From NCBI RefSeq assembly GCF_024758005.1, contig NZ_CP103288.1, positions 62,001 through 126,000 of the forward strand: DNA of 64,000 bases, in the 5' to 3' direction. The DNA comes from Pseudarthrobacter sp. NS4. Its GTDB lineage: Bacteria > Actinomycetota > Actinomycetes > Actinomycetales > Micrococcaceae. A model generated the notes under the pieces. That model searched no databases and was not told where the DNA came from. It saw only the letters and a list, made by a program, of their open reading frames with translations. The position numbers and the translations under genes were made by a program. Shown in pieces: positions 27,723-36,771 of the stretch (position 1 is its first letter; every line of letters begins with the position of its first letter).

Positions 27723-28763
27723 TCACTGGCCGGCAGGCCCTCGTTTATCAGCCGGGCAGGAATCACCCGATGCGATGCCGTCAGTGGTTTTCCGCAACAT
27801 CCCGTGAACGCGCTCGGCTTTGTTGCCGCTCATGGCTTGGACTACCGCCTCGGCTACAATCAGGTCCTCCCATGACATCCCCGAACTTTTGAACAGGACT
27901 GGAATGGACGTATCCAACTCGACAGCTCCGGTCACCACGGCCCTGATGGGGATCAGGTCCTCGGCTTTCAGGTGTCCCTCCTGTATCGCCATGATGACAT
28001 CCCCGGATTCGCGCAGAGCGGTCCGGACATCTTCGACCACCACCTGGGCTCGGCCGCACAAAGAAGCGTCTACTTCCCGGGCATGCGCTTCATGGGAACC
28101 TACAGCGATGACGATCGAGTCCGGGCGCAAGAGGGAGGAATCAAAGAGCGGTTCGTGAGCGGAGGTGGCGCAAATAACCAAGTTCGCTGCGGCCACCGCA
28201 CTTTCTGCTTCAGCTGAATCCAGGCCTACTACGTCAGCGACCGCCGAAGGCGGGAGGCGCACCCGATCAGGGCTGCGGACGATGTACGTGACCCTCTCGA
28301 TTTCCCGGCGGCCCTCCATGACGTCCATGACAGTTTCTACGTGTGCGACGCCTTGCCGTCCCGCGCCGAAGACAGCCAGCTTCAACGGCGCTGAACCCAG
28401 GGCGAGGGCGGGCAGGATGGCAGTGACCGATACCGCCGGCGTTCGCAGAGCCGTGAGGGCACTGCCGTCCAGCACTGCCTGCGGGGTAAGTGTCTGCGCG
28501 TCGAAAATCAGGTAGAGCGCCTGGATCCGGGGCAGATTCAGGTCGGGATTTGCCGGTGCAACGGTGGCCACTTTCACGCCCGCATATTCACCCGACTCCG
28601 CGGGCATGATGAGAAACTGCCCTTGCCTTAGAGGCAAGACGCGCCGGCTGGGATCCGTGGCAGGGTCCAGGCCGGAGAGAAGGGCATTGGTGATGGCTGC
28701 GGTCGCCTGTGCAGGCGAAAGCAGACTGCGCATTTCAGTTTCCGTGATGAATTCCACGTGCAT
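27723..28763 (-). CDS. Ornithine cyclodeaminase/mu-crystallin family reductase
   Basis: A 346-aa protein of the OCD/mu-crystallin family. The Rossmann motif LAVFGAGRQGVAH is near residue 135 and the N-terminal dimerisation domain precedes it. ATG 28763 follows GGGAG. Family members include ornithine cyclodeaminase and the LhpI-type delta1-pyrroline-2-carboxylate reductase that makes L-proline. The latter fits here because aconitase X and an Ldh-type enzyme with the same possible function are nearby. The gene is divergent from that Ldh-type gene. Substrate is inference. Confidence 0.85.
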   Translation of the reverse strand: MHVEFITETEMRSLLSPAQATAAITNALLSGLDPATDPSRRVLPLRQGQFLIMPAESGEYAGVKVATVAPANPDLNLPRIQALYLIFDAQTLTPQAVLDGSALTALRTPAVSVTAILPALALGSAPLKLAVFGAGRQGVAHVETVMDVMEGRREIERVTYIVRSPDRVRLPPSAVADVVGLDSAEAESAVAAANLVICATSAHEPLFDSSLLRPDSIVIAVGSHEAHAREVDASLCGRAQVVVEDVRTALRESGDVIMAIQEGHLKAEDLIPIRAVVTGAVELDTSIPVLFKSSGMSWEDLIVAEAVVQAMSGNKAERVHGMLRKTTDGIASGDSCPADKRGPAGQ

Positions 28764-28853
28764 TGCGTCTCCCGCCCTTGGTGTCTGTCGTCCTTGGCCT
28801 AGGCTCTGCTTCCAAAGCGTCTCGCAGGAGCTCAAGTAATCTACCGCAAACCA

Positions 28854-28882
28854 TTGACCACAATGTGATCACATATTACGTT
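28854..28882 (+). promoter_or_regulatory. Promoter with TGTGATCACA operator (regulon site 8)
   Basis: TTGACC (28854-28859), 17 bases, TACGTT (28877-28882), with TGTGATCACA at 28864-28873. It faces the Ldh-type gene, but being palindromic and in a 240-base divergent gap it can also serve the OCD gene. Confidence 0.6.
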
Positions 28883-29002
28883 GGTCACATAGCGAGGGAT
28901 TTGTCGGACCGGCACATGTCCCTGCCTACGCTTGCCCTAGCTTCACTTCTAGTTATGGTCCCACGCGCCTTCGTGTGCGCCCCCTTGAGAGGACTGCCCC
29001 AA

Positions 29003-29980
29003 ATGACCACCATCCCCAGCGAAGAACTGGCCGAAATCTGTCGGCGCGCACTGGAGCGCGCGGGTGCAGACAGCTCGTCCGCAGAAATTCTTGCCAAAGC
29101 CACCGTGGAGGCTGAACTTGTCGGCAATCGCGCCGTGGGCGTCGGGCACCTCTTCGACTATCTTGACGGCTACGGGACTGGGCGCATCGCGACAGACGTC
29201 CAACCTCGGATACATCGCTCCGCGCCGGCGGTTATTGACGTTGACGCCTCTAACGGCCTGGCTCAGGCAGCCTTTGAAGCAGCGCTCCCAGACTTGCTTG
29301 GGGCTGCGCGCGAGGCGGGTATCGCCGCATTGTGGGTCCGGCGCTCCTACACCTGCGGAGAACTCGGATATTACCCCCGCCGCCTCGCCCAGGAAGGCTT
29401 CATTGCAATGGCTTCGGCCAACAGCCCTGCGCTGATGTCAGTTGGTGGCTCTCCTCAGCCGGTCCTGGGTACGAACCCCTTGGCCTACGCTATTCCCCGG
29501 CCTGGCAAGATGCCTTTCGTGATTGACCAGGCATCTTCATCGACTGCCTATGTCAACATAAAGCGCGCCGCTGAAAAGGGCGAGCCTATTCCTGCAGGGT
29601 GGGCGCTGGGTCCTGACGGCAAACCAACGCAGAACGCCAGCGAGGCTCTGCAGGGGACGTTGTTGCCTTTTGGCGGACACCGCGGGGGGAACGTTGCCCT
29701 CCTGATGGAAGTCCTCGCTACGCTTTCAGGTGCGAATTTTTCCGTAGATGCTGCGCCCTTCGATCATGGCGCAGTTTCGCCAGGTATCGGAGTGTTCTTG
29801 TTGGCCATCGATCCCGCACGGTTCACGGGGTCTGTCGACCGTATCGGGAAGCAGCTCGAGTACCTTCGGGACGAACACCAGGTTCGCCTCCCAGCACTGG
29901 AACTCACCGCCCTGCCCGATCATGTGGAGATCGACGACGATGCCCTTCTGCGGCTGCGGAAAGCTGCTGAAGCTGCCTGA
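29003..29980 (+). CDS. Ldh-family oxidoreductase (malate/L-lactate or delta1-pyrroline-2-carboxylate reductase type)
   Basis: A 325-aa NAD(P)-dependent dehydrogenase of the Ldh_2 family, a non-Rossmann fold shared by malate/lactate dehydrogenases and the DpkA/LhpD delta1-pyrroline-2-carboxylate reductases. Visible motifs are NRAVGVGHLFDYL near residue 43, SANSPALMSVGGSPQPVLGTNP near 138 and LPFGGHRGGNVALLME near 222. ATG 29003 follows GAGAGGA. Next to the epimerase and divergent from the OCD-family gene, it most likely reduces pyrroline-2-carboxylate to L-proline, which PRODH then oxidises. Malate or lactate activity cannot be excluded. Confidence 0.87.
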   Translation: MTTIPSEELAEICRRALERAGADSSSAEILAKATVEAELVGNRAVGVGHLFDYLDGYGTGRIATDVQPRIHRSAPAVIDVDASNGLAQAAFEAALPDLLGAAREAGIAALWVRRSYTCGELGYYPRRLAQEGFIAMASANSPALMSVGGSPQPVLGTNPLAYAIPRPGKMPFVIDQASSSTAYVNIKRAAEKGEPIPAGWALGPDGKPTQNASEALQGTLLPFGGHRGGNVALLMEVLATLSGANFSVDAAPFDHGAVSPGIGVFLLAIDPARFTGSVDRIGKQLEYLRDEHQVRLPALELTALPDHVEIDDDALLRLRKAAEAA

Positions 29981-30112
29981 TGCAGGCCAGGCGGAAGCTC
30001 CGCAAACTTACGGCTGAGCCGGACAGGCTGCAGGGCACGCCTATTGATCCAAATGCGATGAGCGTAATAACTACTCTTGGCATCAGCCAAGCCAGCAAAG
30101 AAGGTGGCCAGA

Positions 30113-31261
30113 ATGTCCTATAAAAGAATGATCCAGTCTGTGGAGACCCACTCCGGTGAGCCGATGCGCGTTATTACCGGCGGGGTCCCTCACATTCCCG
30201 GTGACACCGTATACGAGCAGATGAAATGGCTTGAGCAGAACGACGATCAGCTCAGGAAGATGATGTTGCGTGAGCCGCGGGGATACGCCCCGTTGTGCTG
30301 CAACCTCATTGTGCCTCCGAAACATCCAGAGGCCGCAGCGGGTTTCATCATCATGGAACAGGTGGAATACCCCGTTATGAGTGGGGGAAACACCATCGCG
30401 GTGGCAACAGTCCTTCTCGAAACCGGCATGATCCCCATGCAGGAGCCGCTCACGGAGTTCAAGCTAGAGTCCCCCGCGGGACTCATCGGCATTAAGGCCG
30501 AGTGCCGCGACGGCCGGGTTCACAACGTGACGCTGGAGAACGTGCCTGCCTTCGCTGTCCATCTTGATGCCGTCATTGACGTCCCCGAGCTGGGCAAAGT
30601 GACGGTTGACGTTGCCTGGGGCGGCATGTTTTATGTCATCGCCGACGTGGATCAGTTCGAGTCCCTTGAACTTGTACCGGAGCGGGGACGGGACATCACT
30701 CGCATCTCGGCTTTGATTCTGCGGGCGGCCCAGGATCAGCTGCCTGTTGAGCATCCGGACTATCCGGGAATTGGGATCACCATCGCCCAGCTTTCCGGTC
30801 GGACTAATAATCCAAATGCGGACAGGAAGAATGCCGTGACCGTTTCAAGCGGTCCGGTTGACTTTGACAATCCCGCCACGTGGACCGGCGGCGTGGATCG
30901 GTGCCCCTGCGGTACGGGTACGTGTGCAAAAATGGCCACCCTTTATGCCAGGGGCCAGCTGGGATTGAACCAGCCTTTCCGTCATGAAGGGATCCTGGAG
31001 ACTGTTTACACCGGCGAGCTGGTGGAAGAAGTTCGTATAGGCGACCGCGTAGCTGTCGTCCCTACAATTAGCGGCCGGGCGTGGATCACAGGGTTCAGCA
31101 CGCATGTCCTTGAATATGATGATCCATTCCCCAATGGCTTTACCATTGGCGACATCTGGGCTCCGCAGGCCCAGGAGCAGGGCTTGGGCGAGCCATCGGC
31201 GGGCACACCGTCATTTACTGGTGCTGTACCAGCCGGGAAGGTGTCAGAAACTGCGCACTGA
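30113..31261 (+). CDS. Proline racemase-family hydroxyproline epimerase (Ser/Cys type)
   Basis: A 382-aa member of the proline racemase superfamily. The two catalytic positions are Ser90 (MSGGNTIA, where proline racemase has Cys) and Cys266 (RCPCGTGT). The Ser/Cys pair is known in the superfamily for hydroxyproline 2-epimerases; the dehydratases instead carry Cys/Thr. It should therefore invert the alpha carbon of a hydroxy-L-proline. ATG 30113 follows AAAGAAGG. It lies 132 bases after the Ldh-type gene and ends at a strong terminator, so the two form one unit. Confidence 0.88.
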   Translation: MSYKRMIQSVETHSGEPMRVITGGVPHIPGDTVYEQMKWLEQNDDQLRKMMLREPRGYAPLCCNLIVPPKHPEAAAGFIIMEQVEYPVMSGGNTIAVATVLLETGMIPMQEPLTEFKLESPAGLIGIKAECRDGRVHNVTLENVPAFAVHLDAVIDVPELGKVTVDVAWGGMFYVIADVDQFESLELVPERGRDITRISALILRAAQDQLPVEHPDYPGIGITIAQLSGRTNNPNADRKNAVTVSSGPVDFDNPATWTGGVDRCPCGTGTCAKMATLYARGQLGLNQPFRHEGILETVYTGELVEEVRIGDRVAVVPTISGRAWITGFSTHVLEYDDPFPNGFTIGDIWAPQAQEQGLGEPSAGTPSFTGAVPAGKVSETAH

Positions 31262-31311
31262 GATCGACGGCGCCGCCGGGAACACCCCCCGCTACTTAGA
31301 GTGACCGTCAA

Positions 31312-31351
31312 GACGATGGCCCCGGGACACCAACGTCCCGGGGCCATCGTC
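31312..31351 (+). terminator. 17-bp perfect hairpin terminator
   Basis: Arms 31312-31328 and 31335-31351 with a 6-base loop, 50 bases after the epimerase stop. Confidence 0.8.
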
Positions 31352-31502
31352 ATTTCTGCAGTCCCACTCGTACTTGAAAAATTGTTCCGCGTTCGATGCA
31401 GCCGTTGGGCTTTCTAGTTCTCATAAAAGGACCGAGCAACTACTTGAACCGGGCTGTCGCTGATGCTGCCCCCAATCCTCAAGCTGTTTAGCTGTCCCCT
31501 TT

Positions 31503-31757
31503 ATGTCGGCTTACAAGCCGAGTGGAATCGTGAGAAAATTTCGTCCACTGGCTTCTCCCAGCGGCTTTGTGCTTCACACCACGGGCCCGGCGACCTGGTC
31601 CGGAGATTGCGGCGAGTGCCGGCGAGCCCGACAGGTTCCGATTCAGATAAAACGTCTCCGCGCCGGCTCCGCTAGTTCAAAGAACTTCACGGTCAGGGCA
31701 AGACAAGAAACTGGCGACCGCGTCTATCGGATCCGCCTACGGCCCGCTTCCTAAAAG
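31503..31757 (+). CDS. Possible small basic protein, 83 aa
   Basis: A weak candidate in the 880-base gap between the epimerase terminator and the ISL3 element. Third positions are moderately GC-rich and the C-terminal third (KNFTVRARQ, RVYRIRLRPAS) looks protein-like and strongly basic. It contains a CGEC pair. No clear ribosome site precedes ATG 31503, and I recognise no family. The remaining gap (31758-32134) holds nothing I can support. Confidence 0.25.
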
Positions 31758-32134
31758 GGGAGCACGTGGCGCAGGACGCGTAGGCCAACTTCTGACTCAA
31801 AAATCGTAGCGTGGCCGGCTTTTCTCGCCGCTCTATGGCTACTGCAGCTCTGCAACTTCCACCAGCAAGCCACTCTTGGTGGGCCCGCGCCGCGGCGGTT
31901 GCGGAAACGTTCGGGCTTCACGGCTCAGACAGCGCAAACCTGTGGGGACCACCACCTTCTGGGCAGGGCAGTGGTCGCGCCCTGCCAGGCAACATAATGT
32001 CGCCACTGTTGTGCCTGCGCCGTGCCGTGTAAGGGAATGCCTTTGCTCCCTCCGACACGTTGTTCTGGTAAGTGAGTGCAGGCCTCTATGCGGCTTCTTT
32101 ATACCCCGGCCACTTGGCGGTCCTCACTCAGTTG

Positions 32135-33631
32135 ACTAAACCGGCTCTTCGCAGATGAGCATGGGTAGGGCGGTCTGAAGCTGGCGCTCGTACGTTGGCT
32201 GCGGCGTGGTGCAGGGGGAATGAGGTCAGGGCCTCTTTGAATTGGTAGCGACCAAGCAAACCAATACGCAAAGAGACCCTGACATGAATAACTCTATGTC
32301 TTGTTCCGGCGGGCGCTGGTGCATGCGGGCAGATGCCTTGCTCGATGTCGAGGGCGTCCACATCAGTGCCGTCACTGCAACCGTGACGGGCTTGCTTCTG
32401 CACGTCGAGACCGGCGAGGACCTCACCGGGTGCCCTGACTGCGGCGTCGTCGCTGTGGGGCACGGCCGCCGCCAGGTCCGCCTCCATGACATTCCGTGTT
32501 TCGGCCGGCCAGTGCAGCTGCTATGGGCCAAGCGCGTCTGGCGATGCCCCGACAATGACTGTCCGCGAACGACGTTCACCGAGGAGCATCAGTTGGCCGG
32601 ACCTAGGGCGAAGCTCACGGCCAGGGCCGCCAGATGGGCAACCGATGGGCTGCAGCGTTTCGATACGTCTGTCTCTGCCCTGGCCCATCAGCTCGGCGTT
32701 TCGTGGCATACAGCGTGGGACGACGCCATCAGGGCAGAAGCCACACGGCGCATCGCTATCACCGAGCGGCTGTCCGGGGTGAACGCGCTTGGTGTTGACG
32801 AACATGTCTGGTCCCACACAGGTCCGCCGGGGTCCGGCATGGTCACCGGGATCGTGGACCACACCCGTGACGCCCACGGTCGAGTTCATGCCCGGTTGCT
32901 GGACCTCGTTCCGGGCAGGTCGGGGAAGGCCTACGCTGACTGGCTAAAGGACCGAGGCGCCGGGTTCACCGCCGGCATCAAGACCGCGGCGCTGGACCCG
33001 TTCCGCGGCTACGCCAACGCCATCCGCGACGAGCTGCCCGAAGCGATCACCGTCCTGGACGCCTTCCACGTCGTGAAACTGGGATCGGCCATGGTCGACG
33101 AGGTCCGCCGCAGGGTCCAGCAGGAGACCCTGGGCCACCGGGGCCGCAAGGGAGATCCGCTCTACGGTATCCGGCGGACTCTGCAGACCGGCGCGGAACA
33201 TCTGACCGAGAAGCAGGCCGCCAGGCTCTCGATGCGAAACTCACCGCCGGGGACCACGGCCACGAAGTCACCCTGGCCTGGCAGTGCTATCAGAAGCTAC
33301 GGAACATCTACCACTCCCGCCCGGAACGCGGCAGGGGGCTCGTCAACGAGGTCATCGCATCGTTCCCGTCCTGTCCGATCCCGGAAGTCGCCCGGCTCGG
33401 TCGAACACTCAAACAATGGAAGGCCGCGATCCTGGCCTACTTCGACACCCGCGGCGCCTCCAACGGCCCCACAGAAGCAATCAACGGCGTCATCGAAACC
33501 ACCCGCCGTATCGCCCGTGGGTTCCGTAATTTCCCCAACTACAGACTCAGATGCCTACTTGCCGCCGGCGGCCACCGACCCTACCGAATCAAACAGACGA
33601 ACCATGCCTAAATGCGAAGACCCACTAAACC
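32135..33631 (+). mobile_element. ISL3-family insertion sequence with 8-bp target duplication
   Basis: The element runs from 32143 to 33623 (1,481 bp). The ends are imperfect inverted repeats: GGCTCTTCGCA at 32143 and, reading inward from the right end, GGGTCTTCGCA at 33623, with further similarity (AGCATGG / GGCATGG) inside. The direct repeat ACTAAACC flanks it at 32135-32142 and 33624-33631, the 8-bp duplication expected for ISL3. Its transposase gene is frameshifted. Confidence 0.88.
32284..33611 (+). pseudogene. ISL3-family transposase, frameshifted
   Basis: Residues from MNNSMSCSG onward show the ISL3 pattern: an N-terminal zinc finger (CPDCG and CPDNDCP), then the DDE domain with NALGVDEHVW and ITVLDAFHVVKLG. 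At 33229-33230 an extra TC (CTCTCGAT instead of CTCGAT) shifts the frame. The true C-terminal part continues in the other frame from GAT 33231 (DAKLTAGDHGHEVTLAWQ, later SNGPTEAINGVIETTRR with the last catalytic Glu) to a stop at 33611. The protein read in the original frame runs to 33654 with nonsense composition. Transposition in cis should be lost unless the ribosome slips. Confidence 0.85.
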
Positions 33632-33678
33632 CCGAATGGGTCAGACGCAACTAAATGGGGCCGGACATGCGTCAATGT

Positions 33679-33804
33679 CTAGTCGGTTTCCGGGCCCGTG
33701 CAGTAGAAGCATTGCCCGTCTTCTACCTCCAGGTGGCAGCTATCGCGGTCGAGAGTCGCGAGTTGGGTATCGATAAGGGTGGTGGGCAAATCTTGGACAG
33801 TCAT
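33679..33804 (-). CDS. Small 41-aa Cys-containing protein
   Basis: A short gene with a good ribosome site (AGGAAAG seven bases before ATG 33804). The product has DSCHLEVEDGQCFYCTG near its C-terminus, three cysteines and one histidine that could bind a metal, and an acidic N-terminal half. It lies 84 bases downstream of the P5C dehydrogenase copy 2 stop, beyond that gene's terminator, and ends 48 bases from the ISL3 target site. I do not recognise a family; a translated small protein is more likely than chance because of the ribosome site and codon use. Confidence 0.5.
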   Translation of the reverse strand: MTVQDLPTTLIDTQLATLDRDSCHLEVEDGQCFYCTGPETD

Positions 33805-33845
33805 TTTTGGCTTTCCTGCTCGTATGAATCACTGCAGTTGGAAAG

Positions 33846-33880
33846 CCGGGGCAGGATCCGTGATACGGATCCTGCCCCGG
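33846..33880. terminator. 16-bp perfect hairpin terminator
   Basis: Arms 33846-33861 and 33865-33880, 3-base loop, 8 bases after the dehydrogenase stop and just before the small 41-aa gene. Confidence 0.8.
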
Positions 33881-33887
33881 CCGGCTC

Positions 33888-35549
33888 TTAGGGCGCGTAG
33901 CTGGAGAGGTCCAGGTAGGGATAGGTCCAGCCCGTTGCGGGGGAGAGGTTTTCCTTGATGAAGCGCCCACTGACCCATCGCTGGAGCGAAAGGCGGGACC
34001 CGGTTTTGTCGTTGGTCCCGGATGCACGGCCTCCGCCAAAGGACACCTGGCCCATCAGCGCACCGGTGGGCTTGTCATTGACGTACGTCATTCCCGCCGT
34101 GTTGCGGAGCGCAGTCAGTGCTGTCGAGATGGCGCTGCGGTCAGAGGCGAAAATTGAAAGCGTCAGCGCGTAAGGGCTTGCCTGGTCAACGAGGGGCAGT
34201 ATGGCTTCGAACTCGCTGTCCTCGTACACGAAGACGGTGAGCAGGGGACCAAAAAATTCTTCTGACATCGTGAACGCCGTGGGATCAGTGGTAACGAAGA
34301 TCGTAGGGTCAACGAACCAGCCTTCTTCCGGCCGCACTGTCCCGCCAACAAGCAGGGTGTGGCTCTCCAGTGCCTTGGCCCTGGAGATGGCGCCCTCCAT
34401 ACGCCGCAGAGCGGCTTCGTTGATCACTGCACCAACAAATGTCTCGTGTTTGGCCACATCGCCAACTTTGAAGCTCCGGACGGTGTCCACAACGTCATCT
34501 TTAATCTTGTTCCAAACGCTCCTGGGCAGGTAAGCGCGTGAGGAGGCCGAGCACTTCTGGCCCTGATACTCGAACGAGCTGCGAACCAAAGCGGTCCTGA
34601 CAGCGTCGGCATCGGCGCTGGGGTGGGCGAGGACAGCGTTCTTGCCACCGGTTTCGCCGACCAGTCGGGGGAAGGAGCGGTAGTTGTCGATGTTTTCCCC
34701 TACGGACTTCCACAGGCTGCGGAAGACGTCGGTGGAGCCGGTGAAATTAAGCCCAGCGAAATCCTTATGCTTGATGGCGATTTCGGAAATGTCTTTTCCT
34801 GAACCGTGCACCATGTTGATCACGCCGGCGGGGAGGCCGGCTTCTTCCAGCAGGCGCATAATGACGTCGCTGCTGAGTGCCGAGGACGCCGACGGCTTCC
34901 AGACAACCGTGTTTCCCATCAGGGCGGGAGTGGAAGGCAGGTTCGCAGCGATAGCGGTGAAGTTGAACGGCGTGATGGCCAGGACGAAGCCTTCAAGCGG
35001 GCGCTGGTCCAGGCTATTGAAGTCCCCCTGAAGGGAGGCGGGCTGATCGGCATAGATTTGCTGGGCGAGATGGGCGTTGTAGCGGAAAAAGTCAGCGACC
35101 TCGCTGGCGGCGTCGATTTCTGCTTGGTGGAAGGTTTTGGACTGGCCCAGCATGGTGGTTGCGACAAGCTCGTCGCGGTACTTGCCTGCGGCCAGGTTCC
35201 CGGCCCGCAGGAAGATCGCTGCGCGCTCCCACCAAGGCGTAAGGGCCCAGTTCTCCTGGGCCTTCAATGATGCCTCGATGGCGCTCTGTGTTGTCGCCGC
35301 ATCCGCGCTGGGCAGCTTACCCAGGACAAGGGAGTGCTCGTGCGGGGCAACTACGTCCGAGGTTTCACCGGTAAAGATACGTTCCCCGTTGATGACGTGC
35401 GGAAGGTCGCGGACGGCGCTCTTCACCTCAGAAATCTTCTTGAGAACGTCTTGGGCTTCCTGGGAACCCGGCGCAAAGTCTCGGGAGGGTTCGTTGGCAG
35501 GAACTGGCACCCGGAAATTACCGGCTACGCTGACGGTTTGAACAGGCAT
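33888..35549 (-). CDS. L-glutamate gamma-semialdehyde (P5C) dehydrogenase, copy 2
   Basis: A 553-aa P5C dehydrogenase, closely similar to the enzyme at 25165 over its whole length. Catalytic Cys is at ~332 (GQKCSASS) and Glu at ~298 (GETGGKNAV). It differs by a six-residue C-terminal tail and scattered substitutions. It is the second gene after proline dehydrogenase, 214 bases downstream on the same strand, so the pair carries out proline to glutamate. The operon is bracketed by two unrelated insertion sequences. Confidence 0.93.
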   Translation of the reverse strand: MPVQTVSVAGNFRVPVPANEPSRDFAPGSQEAQDVLKKISEVKSAVRDLPHVINGERIFTGETSDVVAPHEHSLVLGKLPSADAATTQSAIEASLKAQENWALTPWWERAAIFLRAGNLAAGKYRDELVATTMLGQSKTFHQAEIDAASEVADFFRYNAHLAQQIYADQPASLQGDFNSLDQRPLEGFVLAITPFNFTAIAANLPSTPALMGNTVVWKPSASSALSSDVIMRLLEEAGLPAGVINMVHGSGKDISEIAIKHKDFAGLNFTGSTDVFRSLWKSVGENIDNYRSFPRLVGETGGKNAVLAHPSADADAVRTALVRSSFEYQGQKCSASSRAYLPRSVWNKIKDDVVDTVRSFKVGDVAKHETFVGAVINEAALRRMEGAISRAKALESHTLLVGGTVRPEEGWFVDPTIFVTTDPTAFTMSEEFFGPLLTVFVYEDSEFEAILPLVDQASPYALTLSIFASDRSAISTALTALRNTAGMTYVNDKPTGALMGQVSFGGGRASGTNDKTGSRLSLQRWVSGRFIKENLSPATGWTYPYLDLSSYAP

Positions 35550-35763
35550 TATTACTCCTAAATTGGGTTGTGCCCTGAAAGGGGCCTACACGAAGGCGAG
35601 CACCTGGCCAGGCTCAGTGTGGAGAAAGGCGCTCCGCGGTCCATACACGCACTTACGAGGAATTGTTCTGTGCTGGATGTTGCTGCTCTAAGGTCGTCTG
35701 CCCTCACCCGTTTTGCAGGAGGGCCAAGACCACACCGACAGATCGTTGCCTCGGGCAGATTCC

Positions 35764-36675
35764 CTATCCGCCGATGAGGGAGCGCAGGAACAGCAGGAGG
35801 TTGGCCGGCTTCTCGGCCATGCGCCGCATGAGGTACGGGTACCACTGAGTGCCGTACGGAAGGTACACCCGGACCCGGTAGCCGTCCCGGACAAGTTCGT
35901 CCTGCAACTTGCGCCTTACCCCGTAAAGCATCTGGAACTCAAAGGACTTCTTGTCCAGCCCAAGTTCCCTGGCCGTTTCCTTGACTACGTCGATGCACTT
36001 GTCGTCATGTGTGCCGAACGCGGGATCCGGAAGGTGGGTAAGAGCCCACCGCGACAGGTATTTGTACTGCTCGGTGACCTCGTCTGCGCTGCGGAGAGCA
36101 TTGTCCACGGTCTCATCGAAGGCCCCTTTGACCAGACGGATGCGTGGCTTTATATCTGTGAATGAAAGCAGGTCCTCGGGGGTCTGCCGCATATTGGCCT
36201 GAATCGCAAGGCGTGTCTGGGGATAATCGGAGAGGATGCCTTTGAATATCTGCAACGTGGCGCGTCCCACCGAACTGTGTTCCATGTCGACTTCAACCTG
36301 GACTCCCTGGGCGTCAGCTGCCTGAAGCAGGCTCTTCAGGTTATTCGCACACTGCTGGGGATCGATTGCGACCCCCAGTTGTGAGAGCTTCACGGAGACT
36401 GTGGAGCCGGGGGCTCGTTTGTTGATTTCTTCGATGGCGCCCAGATACTCCTGTGTTGCTGCCTTGGACTGAGCCAAGTCAAATACCGACTCTCCAAGCA
36501 GGTCCAGGCTGACATCGATGCCCGCCGAGTTCAGCTTCTCGGTGACACGCCAGGCGTCGAGCAGGCCGTTTCCGGCGACATATCTCTCCACGATGGGCCG
36601 GGTAAGGCGGTTTTTCGTGGCTATAGCCTCTAATTTTTTATTTTCTGCCACATGAAGCAGGAGCCGGTTCGGCAT
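35764..36675 (-). CDS. Proline dehydrogenase (monofunctional, PutB type)
   Basis: A 303-aa FAD-dependent proline dehydrogenase that oxidises L-proline to P5C and passes electrons to quinones. The TIM-barrel family motifs are VSVKLSQLG near residue 95, VDMEHS near 130, AIQANMRQTPED near 160 and the C-terminal PYGTQWYPYLMRRMAEKP, whose Arg pair binds the substrate carboxylate. The length is that of single-function actinobacterial enzymes rather than fused PutA. The promoter with a regulon site lies 100 bases upstream, and P5C dehydrogenase copy 2 follows. Confidence 0.93.
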   Translation of the reverse strand: MPNRLLLHVAENKKLEAIATKNRLTRPIVERYVAGNGLLDAWRVTEKLNSAGIDVSLDLLGESVFDLAQSKAATQEYLGAIEEINKRAPGSTVSVKLSQLGVAIDPQQCANNLKSLLQAADAQGVQVEVDMEHSSVGRATLQIFKGILSDYPQTRLAIQANMRQTPEDLLSFTDIKPRIRLVKGAFDETVDNALRSADEVTEQYKYLSRWALTHLPDPAFGTHDDKCIDVVKETARELGLDKKSFEFQMLYGVRRKLQDELVRDGYRVRVYLPYGTQWYPYLMRRMAEKPANLLLFLRSLIGG

Positions 36676-36771
36676 AGTGGTGGTCCTTTACTCGTTCCCC
36701 TTCTGGGGCACGGACGGAGGTCGAAGCAGATTCGGGACGTGATCTGGCTCTCATTAGGTCCTGATGCTTAA

